DNA of 64,000 nt from Vreelandella zhuhanensis (GTDB lineage Bacteria; Pseudomonadota; Gammaproteobacteria; Pseudomonadales; Halomonadaceae): NCBI RefSeq assembly GCF_009793355.1, contig NZ_WTKP01000002.1, forward strand, positions 124,001-188,000, read 5' to 3'. Under the pieces are notes generated by a model. It was given only the letters and a program-made list of their open reading frames with translations, was not told the origin of the DNA and ran no database searches. Of the stretch, positions 46,304-57,139 are shown piece by piece; position 1 is the first letter of the stretch; each line of letters begins with the position of its first letter. The position numbers and the translations under genes are program-made.

Positions 46304-46848
46304 GGGGAAGCCTTGGATTGGAGAGGATCGACGAGACGGCGTACCCGTCGGATAATTTCATTGACCACGGCACGAGGGCTACGCCTGTCGGTACGTACCG
46401 TAATATCCGAGGTGGCACGGTAGAGGGGATCACGCAAAGCGAACATGTCGTTGAGTACCTGTTCACGGTTATCACACTGCAGTAGCGGACGATTACGGTC
46501 TTTCGCCGTGCGCTTAAGCTGCTGTTCCACCGTGGTGAGCAGATAGACCACGGTGCCGCGTTCACGCAGGGCACAGCGATTTTCTTCACGCAACACCGCA
46601 CCCCCACCGGTGGCTACCACCACCTGGGAAAGCTGGGTCAGTTCATCGATCATCTGTATCTCGCGCTGGCGAAAGCCCTGTTCACCTTCCACGTCGAAGA
46701 TCCACGGAATATCGGCACCACAGCGAGCCTGTATGGCGTGATCGCTGTCAAAGAACTCGCGTGCTAGTTCGGCCGCCAACAGTCGGCCGATTGTGCTTTT
46801 ACCAGCCCCCATGGGGCCGATGAGGAAAAGGTTGGGTAAATCCTGCAT
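46300..46848 (-). CDS. aroK: shikimate kinase
   Basis: Phosphorylates shikimate. The 182 residues show Walker [10 protein letters not shown] at 11-19, the shikimate-binding FFDSDHAIQ (D36-type aspartate), the [15 protein letters not shown] block and the lid region [15 protein letters not shown]. It starts on the last bases of pilQ and overlaps aroB by four bases, keeping the pilQ-aroK-aroB order of Pseudomonas. Confidence 0.96.
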   Translation of the reverse strand: MQDLPNLFLIGPMGAGKSTIGRLLAAELAREFFDSDHAIQARCGADIPWIFDVEGEQGFRQREIQMIDELTQLSQVVVATGGGAVLREENRCALRERGTVVYLLTTVEQQLKRTAKDRNRPLLQCDNREQVLNDMFALRDPLYRATSDITVRTDRRSPRAVVNEIIRRVRRLVDPLQSKASP

Positions 46849-48881
46849 CAGGGAACCGCCAAGCCATCGTCGAGTAGTCGTGGAGTAATGAAAACCAGTA
46901 ACTCTACCTTTTCATTGCGCTCATCGGTATAGCGAAAGAGTTTGCCCAGCAGCGGAATGTCACCCAGGAAAGGGGTTTTGCTCAGCTGGCGCAGCTCTTC
47001 GGTAGTAAGAATACCTCCCAGCACTACCGTTTGTCCGTTATCTACCAATACCTGCGTTTCAATGGTGTTGGTATCGACCGGAGGTTCACCGCCGAATTCC
47101 GTTTCGCGAAAGCTATCGTTGGTGATTACCAGATCCATGATGATGCGGTTGTCCGGGGTAATCTGCGGCGTGACCTCCAGCGACAGCAACGCCTCCTTGA
47201 ATTCCGTCTGGGGAATATCGTCACTGACTGTCTGATAGGCCCGCTCTTCGCCCTGGCTGATTGTGGCTGTGCGCTGGTTCGCGGTAATGATACGCGGCTG
47301 GGAAATGGTCTGGCTTTTCCCCTCCGTCTCTAGGGCGCGCAGCTCCAGGTCGAGCAGAATATCCCCGGACAGATAACCGAAACTGAATCCCGTACCCGCT
47401 CCGGCACCTTGGCCAAGGTTCACCTCCAAACCACCCATGGCACGGTTGATGCCACCGGGGTTGACATCTCGCCGACTGTAAGTGCCGCCCTCCTGCTCAA
47501 AGCCACGCGTGGTGTCGGCGCTCCAATTGATCCCCAATTCACGCGAGGCGGTATCCCGCGCGATCACGATCCGCGCTTCGATCTGTACCTGACGCACGGC
47601 CACATCCAGGCGATCCAGGGTACGTAGAATATCCCGCACCTGATCGGCGGTATCCTGAACTAAAAGCGTATTGGTGCGCTGATCGACACTCACCCTGCCA
47701 CGCTCGGTCAAAAGGCCGAAGCCGTCAGCCCCGCGCAACAAGGTAGCAAGATCTTCCGCGCGGGCGTATTTGACTTCGATGAATTCCGTCACCAATGGCG
47801 CCAGCGTTTCACGCTGATTGCGCGCCTCGATTTCCTGGCGTTCAAGTTCGGCAAGTTCCGTGGCCGGCGCCACCACAATCACATTGCCCTGCTGACGGCT
47901 GGATAACCCCTGGCTTTGCAGAATCAAATCCAATGCCTGGTCCCAGGGCACTTCATTAAGGTTCAAGGTGACTCGCCCGGTAACGCTATCACTGGCCACC
48001 AGGTTCAGGTTGGTGAACTCGGCGATTTCGTTCAGCACCGCGCGCACTTCGATATCCTGAAAATTCAGACTCAAGCGCTCGCCGGTGTAAGCCTCCCGCT
48101 CTTGTCGGCGCTGTTCGACCGGCGCCTCGCTGACCGGTTGCGCTTCGATCACCAGCTGTCGCCCGCTTTGTGAGGACACCATCGCATAGGGGCCCTGAGT
48201 TTCAAGCTCAAGCATTGCCGCTTCCCGCCCGAGACGCGGGGTAACGCGAACGATCGGGGTGCCGAAATCCGTCACATCGTAAACCTGATTGAGCGAATCC
48301 GGGATCGAGACATGGCGAAGCTCAGCCACAATCTGATTACGCGCGCCTTCGCGCACCCGTGCATCCACCCCTGCACGATCAAAGGTTACCACCAGGCGTC
48401 CGGCACCATCATCGCCGCGACGAAAGTCGATCGCCTCCACCTGCGGTCCTATTGCGGTTTCTAGCGTTTCGACAGGCGGCGACTGATCAGCGCTCACAGC
48501 GGCTCCCGGACCGATCGAAACTCGCAAGTGACTCTCATGCTGGCTGGTCACATAAGGATGCGCCTGGGCCAACTCCACCACCAAGCGTGTGCGCGAACCG
48601 GAATCCAGGGCGGTAATACGCTCGACTCCCGCCACGCCCACTTCCTGTCGGCGCTGCTTTAATGCACTGGAGGTGTCGGCAAGGTCCAGCGCCAGGCGCG
48701 GTGGTTCATCCAGGCGGTAACCACGGAGCTCGGGCAGTGGGCCGGAAAAATACAAGTCGATCTCAACGTCGCCGGCGGTTGTCCGACGCACATCCAGGTC
48801 GGTCAGCACCGAGGTCGCTGATGCCAACGCCGGCATTAACATAAGCACCAGCATCACAACACTGCGGGTCATCAAGGTCAT
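46848..48881 (-). CDS. pilQ: type IV pilus secretin PilQ
   Basis: Outer-membrane ring through which the type IV pilus passes. The 677 residues contain a signal peptide ending near residue 22 (PALASA), two AMIN peptidoglycan-binding regions (about 25-130 and 150-250), secretin N0/N1 modules ([21 protein letters not shown], then [19 protein letters not shown]) and the C-terminal secretin core with the conserved VPLLGKLF-type end ([16 protein letters not shown]). ATG 48881 overlaps the pilP stop. aroK starts on its last base. Confidence 0.95.
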   Translation of the reverse strand: MTLMTRSVVMLVLMLMPALASATSVLTDLDVRRTTAGDVEIDLYFSGPLPELRGYRLDEPPRLALDLADTSSALKQRRQEVGVAGVERITALDSGSRTRLVVELAQAHPYVTSQHESHLRVSIGPGAAVSADQSPPVETLETAIGPQVEAIDFRRGDDGAGRLVVTFDRAGVDARVREGARNQIVAELRHVSIPDSLNQVYDVTDFGTPIVRVTPRLGREAAMLELETQGPYAMVSSQSGRQLVIEAQPVSEAPVEQRRQEREAYTGERLSLNFQDIEVRAVLNEIAEFTNLNLVASDSVTGRVTLNLNEVPWDQALDLILQSQGLSSRQQGNVIVVAPATELAELERQEIEARNQRETLAPLVTEFIEVKYARAEDLATLLRGADGFGLLTERGRVSVDQRTNTLLVQDTADQVRDILRTLDRLDVAVRQVQIEARIVIARDTASRELGINWSADTTRGFEQEGGTYSRRDVNPGGINRAMGGLEVNLGQGAGAGTGFSFGYLSGDILLDLELRALETEGKSQTISQPRIITANQRTATISQGEERAYQTVSDDIPQTEFKEALLSLEVTPQITPDNRIIMDLVITNDSFRETEFGGEPPVDTNTIETQVLVDNGQTVVLGGILTTEELRQLSKTPFLGDIPLLGKLFRYTDERNEKVELLVFITPRLLDDGLAVP

Positions 48882-49453
48882 TGGTCATCTTCCGCGTTAT
48901 TGTTCATTGCGTTGGTTTCAAGCATCAACTCCACCTCACGCTCACGCCAGCCATCGTGTTGGGTAAATACCCGCTCGGCAATCAAGATGGCATTGCTATC
49001 GATCTGCTTGATACGTCCATGATGGGTACCCAGATAGTTGCCTTCGCTCAACGAAAAAACCTCGCCGCCTGGCGCCGTGATCAACGCCACATGGCGGCTA
49101 CCCATGCGCAGCGTACCCACCAGCCGGAGCTCCTGGAGGAGATAACGCTCCAATGGCTCCTCAGGGCGCTGCTGGTTTGGGGCCAATCGATCGTCAAACG
49201 ATTCATCTGGATCGGAAAGGATCGCTTTGCGAGGTAGAAATGGGCTGCGTAACGCCTCGTTACGATATTCCAGTGGCTGGTATTCAGGTACCACGGGGAT
49301 CACGATTCGCGGCGGCCCGCCCGGCATCTCGCGAATTTTCTGCATGCGTTGGTCAAGCTGGCCTAGCTGGGGGTCACCACAGCCGTAAAGCCCAATTCCC
49401 GCCAGGAGCACACCGCACAGAAGTCGCCCCATCACCCGCCGGGAGCTCATCAT
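48878..49453 (-). CDS. pilP: type IV pilus lipoprotein PilP
   Basis: Periplasmic lipoprotein linking PilNO to PilQ. The 191 residues have a signal peptide with a lipobox LYGC (Cys 25), a disordered linker, and a beta-rich HR domain recognisable in YRNEALRSPFLPR and LRLVGTLRMGSRHVALITAPGGEVFSL with GNYLGTHHGRI. Two adjacent ATG codons (49453, 49450) are possible; both overlap the pilO stop. The order M-N-O-P-Q is intact. Confidence 0.93.
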   Translation of the reverse strand: MMSSRRVMGRLLCGVLLAGIGLYGCGDPQLGQLDQRMQKIREMPGGPPRIVIPVVPEYQPLEYRNEALRSPFLPRKAILSDPDESFDDRLAPNQQRPEEPLERYLLQELRLVGTLRMGSRHVALITAPGGEVFSLSEGNYLGTHHGRIKQIDSNAILIAERVFTQHDGWREREVELMLETNAMNNNAEDDQ

Positions 49454-50106
49454 TCAGCCTTCTCCTCGGCACGGTAATTGTAAGTGCGTGCCAACATGGA
49501 TAGGCGCAATTCATCACCCTGTGATTGATCACCCTGGCGTGCCACTGGCTCCAAGGTAAAATCGTGCTGAGTCACAATGCGCGGCAAGGCGGCCATATCG
49601 GCAATGAAGTTGGCAATCTGGTGATACCCCCCACGCACCTGAATATCAAAGGGCTGTTCGACGTAATGCGTGCGGGCTATTGAAGAGCGCAACCGAATGG
49701 CATCGATCATCAAACGGTTATCGATAGCGGCATCACTGATACTGTCAAGTAATGAAGGCACTTCCGCAGTGGTAGGCAACATGTCGCGTAGACGTTGCAT
49801 CTGAGTTTCAAGTGACATCAGCTGTTCCTGCATCTCCGGCAAATGCGACGCTTCCGCCGCTTTCATGCGATAGTCGTCAAGCAGGCTGGCCTCACGACGC
49901 TGGGCGCTTTCCAGCGTATCGCGTCGTTCGCTGATCACGAACCAGTCCATTGCCGCCAAAGCGACAACCAGTCCCAGCACGCAACATAGTATCTTGAGCA
50001 GCAAAGGCCATGAACCGGCTTCCTTGACATCCAGCTCACGCCAGTCGGTATTTTTCAGGCGTCGTCCTTCCTCCGCCAACCGCTCCCATTGGGCATTGAG
50101 ATTCAC
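49450..50106 (-). CDS. pilO: type IV pilus inner-membrane protein PilO
   Basis: Bitopic inner-membrane protein of the pilus alignment complex, paired with PilN. The 218 residues have a cytoplasmic N-terminus, a membrane helix (about 36-55), a coiled coil (60-115, DTLESAQRREASLLDDYRM in part) and a ferredoxin-like periplasmic domain with FDIQVRGGYHQIANFIADMAALPRIV. The start is GTG at 50106, overlapping the pilN stop as GTGA. Confidence 0.93.
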   Translation of the reverse strand: MNLNAQWERLAEEGRRLKNTDWRELDVKEAGSWPLLLKILCCVLGLVVALAAMDWFVISERRDTLESAQRREASLLDDYRMKAAEASHLPEMQEQLMSLETQMQRLRDMLPTTAEVPSLLDSISDAAIDNRLMIDAIRLRSSIARTHYVEQPFDIQVRGGYHQIANFIADMAALPRIVTQHDFTLEPVARQGDQSQGDELRLSMLARTYNYRAEEKAE

Positions 50107-50687
50107 GCCTCATTCTCCCCGCTGTCGTCCTCGGTAACCAACAATGAATCCGGGGCTTTCAAGATGACCGAAAGGCGAAAGCGACGCCCGGCGCCTCCGG
50201 ATTCGCTTTCCACCTCGGATAGCTTGGGCACATCGAAGGCCGGGGCGTTCGCCAGGCTACGCAGCTGGTCGGAAACTTGGCGATTACTGGCAGAAAGGCC
50301 CGTCACATTCAAGCTCTGACCAATGAGTTCCTGGTGAGTGTAATACACGCCATCAACCAAGCTTTCGGCAAGGTTATTGAAGACCTGCACCACTTGCGTC
50401 CGCCCTGACTGAAGCTCCTGGAACACCATGATTTGCTTCTCGAGACGATTCAAATTGCTTTCATAATCCTGGATGGCGCGTATATCCGCCTCCAGCTGGC
50501 GCACTTGACGAGTGATATGGGTGTTACGTTGCTGCTGGTTATCCAGTGCCATTTGGTAGCCTTGGGCTACGCCGAACCCGATGATGGTCCCCAGCGTCAC
50601 CATGAACCCCACCAGCAGATGAACATGCCGCGTGCGTTTTTCGCGTCGGGCTTCACGCCACCCCAGCAGATTGATATCCACGCTCAT
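50103..50687 (-). CDS. pilN: type IV pilus inner-membrane protein PilN
   Basis: Partner of PilO that also binds PilM through its cytoplasmic tail. The conserved tail is INLLGWREARREKRTR at 5-20 (family INLLPWRE). A membrane helix spans about 24-44, followed by a coiled coil and a periplasmic ferredoxin-like domain containing VYYTHQELIGQSLNVTGLSAS. The length, 194, is normal. It overlaps pilM by four bases. Confidence 0.95.
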   Translation of the reverse strand: MSVDINLLGWREARREKRTRHVHLLVGFMVTLGTIIGFGVAQGYQMALDNQQQRNTHITRQVRQLEADIRAIQDYESNLNRLEKQIMVFQELQSGRTQVVQVFNNLAESLVDGVYYTHQELIGQSLNVTGLSASNRQVSDQLRSLANAPAFDVPKLSEVESESGGAGRRFRLSVILKAPDSLLVTEDDSGENEA

Positions 50688-51769
50688 TTATCCCCTCCCC
50701 TGACAAGCCCTTTGCCTACTCGCATGGCAAGCCCGCAGGCGGTAAGCATCGCCGGAGCATCGTTGGCCAAGGCTTGAACATCGAGACGCTTGTTAATTTT
50801 CATGTTTTGAAAAGGGTTAGCGATAGTGACTTGCATACCGCTGTCCTCGGCAATGCGCTCGGCCAGCCCTGGAATCACGCTGGAGCCACCCGCCAGGATA
50901 ATCTGCTTGACTTCCTGTTTGCGCCCAGCGGTGTAATACAGCTGTAACGAACGTCCCACCTGCTGGACGACGGTTTCCAGGAAAGGATTGAGCACGCTTT
51001 CCTGATAATCGTCGGGTAGTGCGCCACGTTTCTTGGCGAACCCCGCTTCATCCATGCTCATACCGTAACGCTCACGAATCGCATCGGTCAGTTGGCGCCC
51101 ACCGAACACGGTGTCCCGGCTATACACGATGTGACCGTCCTGCATGACATGGAACGCGTTCATGTTGGCACCGATGTCTACCAACCCTACGCTGGCATGC
51201 GGATCGTCACCCGCCAGCAACTGGCGCCGCAAAGCGTCGAAAGTGCGCTCCATGGCAAAGGTTTCGACATCCACCGCCGCCGGCTCAAGACCAGCGCGCT
51301 CCAGGGTTTCGGTCAACTGGGTAACATCCTGTTGCCGACATGCGACCAGCATCACTTGCTGCTGCTCTTCATCGAACGGCGAAGGACCCAGACACTGGAA
51401 ATCAAACGCCACTTCGTTGAACGGAAATGGGATGTGGCGGTCTGATTCAAGCACAATACGCTCTTCGATTTCATCCTCTTCGAGCGAGATGGGAAAGTTC
51501 AGCGTCTTGGTAATGGCAGCACTCGCCGGCACCGCGACCGCCACCTTACGGGTAGAGGGTTTGGCATGTTCCACCGCACGACTGAGCACGCTGGCCACGG
51601 CATCGATGTCGCGAATGCGACGTTCGACCACTGCGCCTTCACGAACCGGGCGTACGGCATAACTTTCCACTTGGTAACCATCGCCGGAACTTTTCAATTC
51701 GAGCAACTTGACGGTCGCCGAGGTAATATCGACACCGATCAACCCTTTACTGGGTCTGAGAAAGCGCAT
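50684..51769 (-). CDS. pilM: type IV pilus assembly protein PilM
   Basis: Actin-like cytoplasmic ATPase fold protein that binds the PilN tail. The 361 residues start with the MRFLRPSKGLIGVDITSATVKLLEL nucleotide-binding strand region, have VGLVDIGANMNAFHVM (about 196-211), and GGSSVIPGLAERIAEDSG near 290, as in FtsA/PilM. The length is typical. It heads pilMNOPQ-aroKB; the promoter must be in the roughly 190-base divergent gap before the PBP gene. Confidence 0.96.
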   Translation of the reverse strand: MRFLRPSKGLIGVDITSATVKLLELKSSGDGYQVESYAVRPVREGAVVERRIRDIDAVASVLSRAVEHAKPSTRKVAVAVPASAAITKTLNFPISLEEDEIEERIVLESDRHIPFPFNEVAFDFQCLGPSPFDEEQQQVMLVACRQQDVTQLTETLERAGLEPAAVDVETFAMERTFDALRRQLLAGDDPHASVGLVDIGANMNAFHVMQDGHIVYSRDTVFGGRQLTDAIRERYGMSMDEAGFAKKRGALPDDYQESVLNPFLETVVQQVGRSLQLYYTAGRKQEVKQIILAGGSSVIPGLAERIAEDSGMQVTIANPFQNMKINKRLDVQALANDAPAMLTACGLAMRVGKGLVRGGDK

Positions 51770-51961
51770 CTCGGTTCGGCTCCGCCTGCATAATTGAGTA
51801 AATTCGAGGTTACATGATTTTATGGGAACTCACACCCACCCTCATTGTGGCATATCAAGGCTGGTGACCGACTCGCCACTTTTCTATAATGGTTGTCGGT
51901 AGAGTCACCCGACAGCCAGCGCGCGCTGACCCCTCATTATTTCCATGGATGTCACTTTTTC

Positions 51962-54490
51962 ATGAAGTTTTTCCGAACTCTGATTTTTTCCCTATTCTGG
52001 CTGTTGGTGTCATTGCTGGGCGCCATCTCTCTGTCGGTGGTCGGTGCGGCGTTGTATTTCTCCCCAGGCTTACCCGATGTCCGTCAGCTACAGGATTTCG
52101 AACTGCATACCCCCCTGCGCATCTTCACGCGCGACGGCAAGTTGATCGGCGAGTTCGGCGAAGAGCGGCGCATGCCGGTGGATTTCGATGAAATCCCCCA
52201 GAACATGGTGAATGCGCTGATTGCCGCCGAAGACAGCAGTTACTTCGAACACCGCGGCGTCGACCCGCGCGGGCTCATGCGGGCAGCCTTCGAACTTGTG
52301 CAGAGCGGAGGGGATATCCAGTCAGGGGGGTCGACCATCACCATGCAGGTAGCCCGTAACTACATGCTGACGCTGGACCGTACGTTCACCCGCAAAATTC
52401 GGGAAATCCTGTTGGCTCTGCAGATGGAACAATTGCTTTCGAAGCAAGAAATCTTCGAACTTTATGTCAACAAGATTTTCCTGGGTAACCGTGCCTACGG
52501 TATCGCGGCGGCGGCTGAAACCTATTACGACAAACCCCTAGCAGAACTCAGCCTGGCTCAGACGGCGATGATCGCCGGTCTACCCAAGGCCCCTTCAGCG
52601 TTCAATCCACTGGCCAACTCGGAGCGCTCCTTGATCCGCCGTAACTGGATCCTGTTTCGTATGCGTGGGCTGGGGCATATCGACGAGAGTGTTTATCAGG
52701 AGGTGGTGCAAGAGCCGGTTAGCGCCAAGCGTCACTGGACGCAAGCCGAAGTGGAGGCGGCTTACGTGTCGGAAATGGCCCGCCAGTATGCAATCGAGCG
52801 TTTCGGCGACAATGCCTATACCGGCGGTTACCGCATTCACACCACCCTCGACAGTGAGCTTCAACCTGCTGCGCGTCTGGCGCTGTCTCGGGGTCTACTC
52901 GACTATGATTTGCGTCATGGCTGGCGCGGCCCGGAACAACGCGATATCGCCTCGAGCCTGGTGGAAGCTCAGGAACAGATCACCACGCAAGGCCTGGAGG
53001 AAGAGCTTTCCGAATCACCGGAAATTCGCGAGACCGCGCGCCAGGCAGCCGAGCGCAGCCAGACCCAGGTGGAAGGTATCGATGGCGATGTCAGTAACTG
53101 GTTGCAAGTGTTGGAACGCACACCCAATTACGGTTTGCTACAAGCTGCCATGGTGGTGGAAAGCGAAGGTCGTGACATGCAAGTCATGTTGCGTGGCGGT
53201 GAGCTGCACACCATCGACTGGGATGGCTTGAGCTGGGCACGCGACTATCTTAGCCCTCATAGCCGAGGCGCCGAGCCCGCCTCAGCCGAAGCAATTGCGA
53301 CTCGCGGCGACCTGGTACGGGTGGTGATCAACGAAGACGGCAGCGCCCGTCTTTCTCAACAGCCGGATGTCGAAGGTTCGCTCGTGGTTCAAGACCCCCG
53401 CACCGGCGCCATTCTGGCCTTGCAAGGTGGTTTCGACTTCAACGCCAGCAAGTTCAACCGCGCCGTTCAGGCTCAGCGTCAGTCCGGCTCCATCTTCAAG
53501 CCGTTCATCTACCTGGCGGCCCTGGAAGATGGGGAAATGAACGCAGCAAGCGTGGTCAATGACGCCCCCGTGGTACTCCAGGATGGCAGTAGTGAGCTGT
53601 GGCGCCCGGTCAATTCCAGCCGTGACTTCCGAGGGCCGACCCGGTTGCGCTCGGCGCTGGCTCGTTCACGCAACCTGGTGACTATTCGCGTGCTTCAGGC
53701 CATTGGGCTGGATCACACCATCAACTACCTGGAAGGCTTCGGCTTCGCCCCTGGGCGCTTGCCGCGCGGCCTTTCCCTGGCGCTGGGCAGCGCCAACCTG
53801 ACTCCGATGGAAATGACCAACGCCTATGCCATTCTGGCTAATGGTGGCTACAAGGTTTCGCCTTGGATCATCGAGCGCGTCACGCGGATCAATGATGACC
53901 AGCTCATCGAGCAGGCTACTCCGCATGTCGCTTGCCCTGAGTGCAGCGAAGGCCAGGAAACCGTCACCATCGGTGGGCGCGACTACCCGGTTGCCCCGCG
54001 TGTGGCGGATGCCGCCGCCGTATACATTCTGCGTGACATGCTGCGCGATGTTATCGAAGTGGGTACCGGGCGCGCCGCGTTAAGCCTGGAACGAGACGAT
54101 ATCGTGGGCAAAACCGGCACCACCAATGGCCAGCGCGATGCCTGGTTTGCAGGTTACAACAGCGACCTCGTGACCACCGTATGGGTCGGCAAGGACAATA
54201 ACGAAACCATAGCCGAATACGGCGCCAATGCCGCTCTGCCGGTGTGGATGGACTTCATGGGAGAAGCCCTCGAGGGTCGCCCGGAAGCGGTTCTAGAACG
54301 CCCGGAGAACATCGTTACCGTCCGTGTCGACCCCACGACCGGGCGCCGGCTACCTAACGACCAGTCCGGGGGCATTTCCGAGATATTCCATAACGATCAT
54401 CTGCCCGAGTTTCAGCAGCGCGGCATCAGCCGCGAACTGGAAGAAGTCAGCGGCTCCCAAGGGTCGGGAACCGTTGAATCGATCTTCTAA
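51962..54490 (+). CDS. mrcA: class A penicillin-binding protein 1A
   Basis: Bifunctional peptidoglycan glycosyltransferase and transpeptidase. The 842 residues have an N-terminal membrane anchor (about 8-32), the GT51 domain with catalytic E90 in AAEDSSYFEHRGVDPRG and the RNYMLTLDRTFTRKIREILLALQ region, an OB-like insert, and the transpeptidase domain with S510 and K513 in GSIFKPF, the SRN triad (in ALARSRNLVTIRVL) and KTGTTNGQRDAW. The open frame runs 23 codons upstream of 51962, but the ATG before KFFRTLIFS directly precedes the membrane anchor. It is divergent from pilM, as ponA is in Pseudomonas, and convergent with the TRAP permease 30 bases on. Confidence 0.96.
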   Translation: MKFFRTLIFSLFWLLVSLLGAISLSVVGAALYFSPGLPDVRQLQDFELHTPLRIFTRDGKLIGEFGEERRMPVDFDEIPQNMVNALIAAEDSSYFEHRGVDPRGLMRAAFELVQSGGDIQSGGSTITMQVARNYMLTLDRTFTRKIREILLALQMEQLLSKQEIFELYVNKIFLGNRAYGIAAAAETYYDKPLAELSLAQTAMIAGLPKAPSAFNPLANSERSLIRRNWILFRMRGLGHIDESVYQEVVQEPVSAKRHWTQAEVEAAYVSEMARQYAIERFGDNAYTGGYRIHTTLDSELQPAARLALSRGLLDYDLRHGWRGPEQRDIASSLVEAQEQITTQGLEEELSESPEIRETARQAAERSQTQVEGIDGDVSNWLQVLERTPNYGLLQAAMVVESEGRDMQVMLRGGELHTIDWDGLSWARDYLSPHSRGAEPASAEAIATRGDLVRVVINEDGSARLSQQPDVEGSLVVQDPRTGAILALQGGFDFNASKFNRAVQAQRQSGSIFKPFIYLAALEDGEMNAASVVNDAPVVLQDGSSELWRPVNSSRDFRGPTRLRSALARSRNLVTIRVLQAIGLDHTINYLEGFGFAPGRLPRGLSLALGSANLTPMEMTNAYAILANGGYKVSPWIIERVTRINDDQLIEQATPHVACPECSEGQETVTIGGRDYPVAPRVADAAAVYILRDMLRDVIEVGTGRAALSLERDDIVGKTGTTNGQRDAWFAGYNSDLVTTVWVGKDNNETIAEYGANAALPVWMDFMGEALEGRPEAVLERPENIVTVRVDPTTGRRLPNDQSGGISEIFHNDHLPEFQQRGISRELEEVSGSQGSGTVESIF

Positions 54491-54519
54491 TAAGCTGCTG
54501 ACCACCTGCAAGACAAGTC

Positions 54520-56529
54520 TCAGGCCACCGGCGCGACCTCGCGCCGGCTGGCCAGCCAGTTTCCAGCGATGGCGATTGTCATCACCGCAACGCCCGCGAC
54601 TTCCGCCAGGAAGTTGGGATAAAACACCCCAACGATTGCCGGCACGATCAGCACCCTAGGTATCAATGACATCCGTGTGAACAGATACCCTTCCAGAACG
54701 GCGGCAAAGGCTCCTAGCGCCAGAATGGCGATCACTCCGTTCCAGATCACTATCGGCCAGGCCCCTCCCATGATGATTTCCGGATTGAAGACCATAAACA
54801 GCGGAATCAGATAAAGCCCCTTGGCAAACTTCCAGGCCTGGAAACCGGTCGCCATGGGCTTACTTCCGGCAATCGCCGCCCCGGCGAAACCGGCCAAGGC
54901 GATAGGCGGCGTCACGTTGGAATCCTGGGAATACCAGAACACCACGAGATGCGCGATCAGCAACGGAATACCGAACTCTGCGGTCAAGGCAGGCCCGACC
55001 AGCACGATCAACACGATGTAGCTTGCGGTCACCGGCAGCCCCATACCCAGCACCAGGCTGGCCAGCAGCACCATGAATAGCGCCAGGACGATATTGCCGC
55101 CGGAAAAGGCCATCATCATAGATGAGAACTTGAGCCCCAGCCCTGTCAGGCCAACCACCCCCACGATGATTCCGGCCACGGCGCAGGCCAGAGACACCGC
55201 GACTGCATTACGTGCCCCCAGTTCCAGACCTTGCACGAGTTTGACGATACCCGCCCACACCACATCCAGGGTGCTACGCAACGTCACCGCCTGCCCTTGC
55301 GCCGGTGCCACGAAAAAGAACCACGCTGCATAACGCAGCGCAGCCACCAGTACCATCGTGACCACGGCGTAATAACCCACCCGCATCGGCGACATGTTCA
55401 TCGCCAAGAGGTATACCAATACCCCGAGCGGCAATAGAAAGTGCCAACCGTCGTGCATCACCTGGCGCATTTTCGGCAATTCGGAGCGCGGCATTCCCTG
55501 CATGCCTTGTTTCAGGGCAATGATATGCACGAAGAGATAGACGGTGGTGAAATACATGATCGCCGGCAGGATGCTCACCTTGACCACCTCGAGGTACGAC
55601 ACCCCAGTGTATTCGGCGATCAAGAAGGCCCCGGCCCCCATCAGTGGCGGCATGATCTGGCCACCGGTGGAAGCCGCCGCTTCGATCCCTCCCGCCTGAT
55701 GCGGTTTGTAACCCAGACGCTTCATCAGCGGAATGGTAAAAGCGCCGGTAGTCACCACATTGGCGATGGCGCTGCCGGAAATCGATCCCATGCCCGCCGA
55801 GGCCAACACCGCCGCCTTGGCGGGGCCACCGCGCTGGCGTCCGGTGGCGGAATACGCCATATCGATGAAGAACTTTCCCGCTCCGGTACTTTCCAGAAAA
55901 GCGCCGAACAACACGAACACGAAGATATAGGTCGCCGCTACCCCCAGTGGCAACCCGAAAATACCTTCCTGGCCCAGATAGAGCTGGCCCACCAGACGGT
56001 CAACGTTATAGCCGCGATGTTCGAGAATCCCGGGCAAGAAAGTTCCCAGCCACGGAAGCTCGCCGCGTGGCCCGGCAAAGGCATAGAAAATCGCCGTCAA
56101 GCCGATAACGGTCATTCCCAGCCCCACTGCGCGACGGCTGGCTTCAAGTACCGTCACCACGGCGATACCGCCCACCACGATATCGGTCTGGCTCCAGAAA
56201 CCCGCTCGGCTGATGATCTCATCCAGAAACAAAGCCAAATAACCGCCGGTAACCAAGGCACCGGCAAAAAATACAAGATCGATTGCTCCACCCAATACGC
56301 CGCGTTTACGGCGTGGGCCAAACACCGGAAACAGCAGAAACGCCAGCATCATGATCAACATCAAGTGAATGCTGCGCTGGTAGAACAGGCCCAATGGCTG
56401 GATACCAGCGGAATAAAGCTGGAACAGTGACAAGGCCACGGCTACCAGGGAGATCGCCCACATGATCGGGCGGGGCTGCAGGACTTGCCCCCCCGAGGCA
56501 CTGGCGGTGGAAGGGTAAAGATCACTCAT
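54520..56529 (-). CDS. TRAP transporter permease, fused 4TM/12TM
   Basis: Fused small and large membrane subunits of a TRAP transporter that uses an ion gradient to import a substrate delivered by a periplasmic binding protein. The 669 residues are very hydrophobic. The N-terminal part (about 25-150) is DctQ-like, and the rest DctM-like with the ASAGMGSISGSAIANVVTTGAFTIPLM block, EAAASTGGQIMPPLMGAGAF and the QDSNVTPPIALAGFAGAAIAGS loop. Such fusions normally pair with TAXI binding proteins, as here. The start ATG 56529 has GAGAGG seven bases before it; a TTG lies five codons earlier. The substrate cannot be read from the sequence. Confidence 0.93.
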   Translation of the reverse strand: MSDLYPSTASASGGQVLQPRPIMWAISLVAVALSLFQLYSAGIQPLGLFYQRSIHLMLIMMLAFLLFPVFGPRRKRGVLGGAIDLVFFAGALVTGGYLALFLDEIISRAGFWSQTDIVVGGIAVVTVLEASRRAVGLGMTVIGLTAIFYAFAGPRGELPWLGTFLPGILEHRGYNVDRLVGQLYLGQEGIFGLPLGVAATYIFVFVLFGAFLESTGAGKFFIDMAYSATGRQRGGPAKAAVLASAGMGSISGSAIANVVTTGAFTIPLMKRLGYKPHQAGGIEAAASTGGQIMPPLMGAGAFLIAEYTGVSYLEVVKVSILPAIMYFTTVYLFVHIIALKQGMQGMPRSELPKMRQVMHDGWHFLLPLGVLVYLLAMNMSPMRVGYYAVVTMVLVAALRYAAWFFFVAPAQGQAVTLRSTLDVVWAGIVKLVQGLELGARNAVAVSLACAVAGIIVGVVGLTGLGLKFSSMMMAFSGGNIVLALFMVLLASLVLGMGLPVTASYIVLIVLVGPALTAEFGIPLLIAHLVVFWYSQDSNVTPPIALAGFAGAAIAGSKPMATGFQAWKFAKGLYLIPLFMVFNPEIIMGGAWPIVIWNGVIAILALGAFAAVLEGYLFTRMSLIPRVLIVPAIVGVFYPNFLAEVAGVAVMTIAIAGNWLASRREVAPVA

Positions 56530-56588
56530 GCAGCAGCCTCTCAAGAGCTGTTACCAGCAGAATGCGCCGGCAAACGAAAAGGGAAATT

Positions 56589-57137
56589 TCAAGGGTCGGT
56601 TTGGAGCTGAATAGTCACTGCCTGATCTGCAGCCTGCTCGCTAAGACTGATCCGACGCCCTTCATGCAGCAGGCGATGATTCACTGCAAGCGAACCGACT
56701 CGCAAGCGATAGCGATTGCCGGGAACGGGTTCGTTGATGTCTTCGATCCAGTAACCCCCGTCGCCATCCGACACCTGGCGGCCTCGGCCCAGTACATGGC
56801 CGAGGCCGGCGGCGAAGTCAGGCTGGTGGCTGCGTTCAAGCACCATGCGCCCGGCATGGTGCCGATAGCAATCCTGCACTCGAATACCGGTCACCGAGTG
56901 ATTCCACTCCAGGCACCAGGTCGCGCCTTCCGGCATGGGGATACTGACCAACGTATCCCCTTGCGTATTGCGCACCACCAATGCCGCCTCAACCTTCGAC
57001 TGCGCCATGGACGCCCAGGCGCCGCCGCTATTCAACAAAGCACTGGTCCACAGGGCGCCAGCCACTAGCAAGCTGAAGATGGCCAGGCGACTCATCGCGC
57101 TGCTTAAGAAGCCACGATGAGTCGAACGTTCAGGCAT
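56589..57137 (-). CDS. DUF1850 protein of a TAXI-TRAP cluster
   Basis: A 182-residue protein with one N-terminal membrane segment or signal (about 17-38), then a periplasmic domain of beta type. Family features are the ALVVRNTQGDTLVSIPMPEGATWCLEWNHSVTGIRVQDCYRHH region, in parts, with the WNHSV motif and two Cys (about 83 and 98) that could form a disulfide. DUF1850 proteins are known to accompany TAXI-TRAP genes, but their role is not established. It lies between the binding protein (two bases) and the permease (about 60 bases) on the same strand. Confidence 0.88.
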   Translation of the reverse strand: MPERSTHRGFLSSAMSRLAIFSLLVAGALWTSALLNSGGAWASMAQSKVEAALVVRNTQGDTLVSIPMPEGATWCLEWNHSVTGIRVQDCYRHHAGRMVLERSHQPDFAAGLGHVLGRGRQVSDGDGGYWIEDINEPVPGNRYRLRVGSLAVNHRLLHEGRRISLSEQAADQAVTIQLQTDP

Positions 57138-57139
57138 GC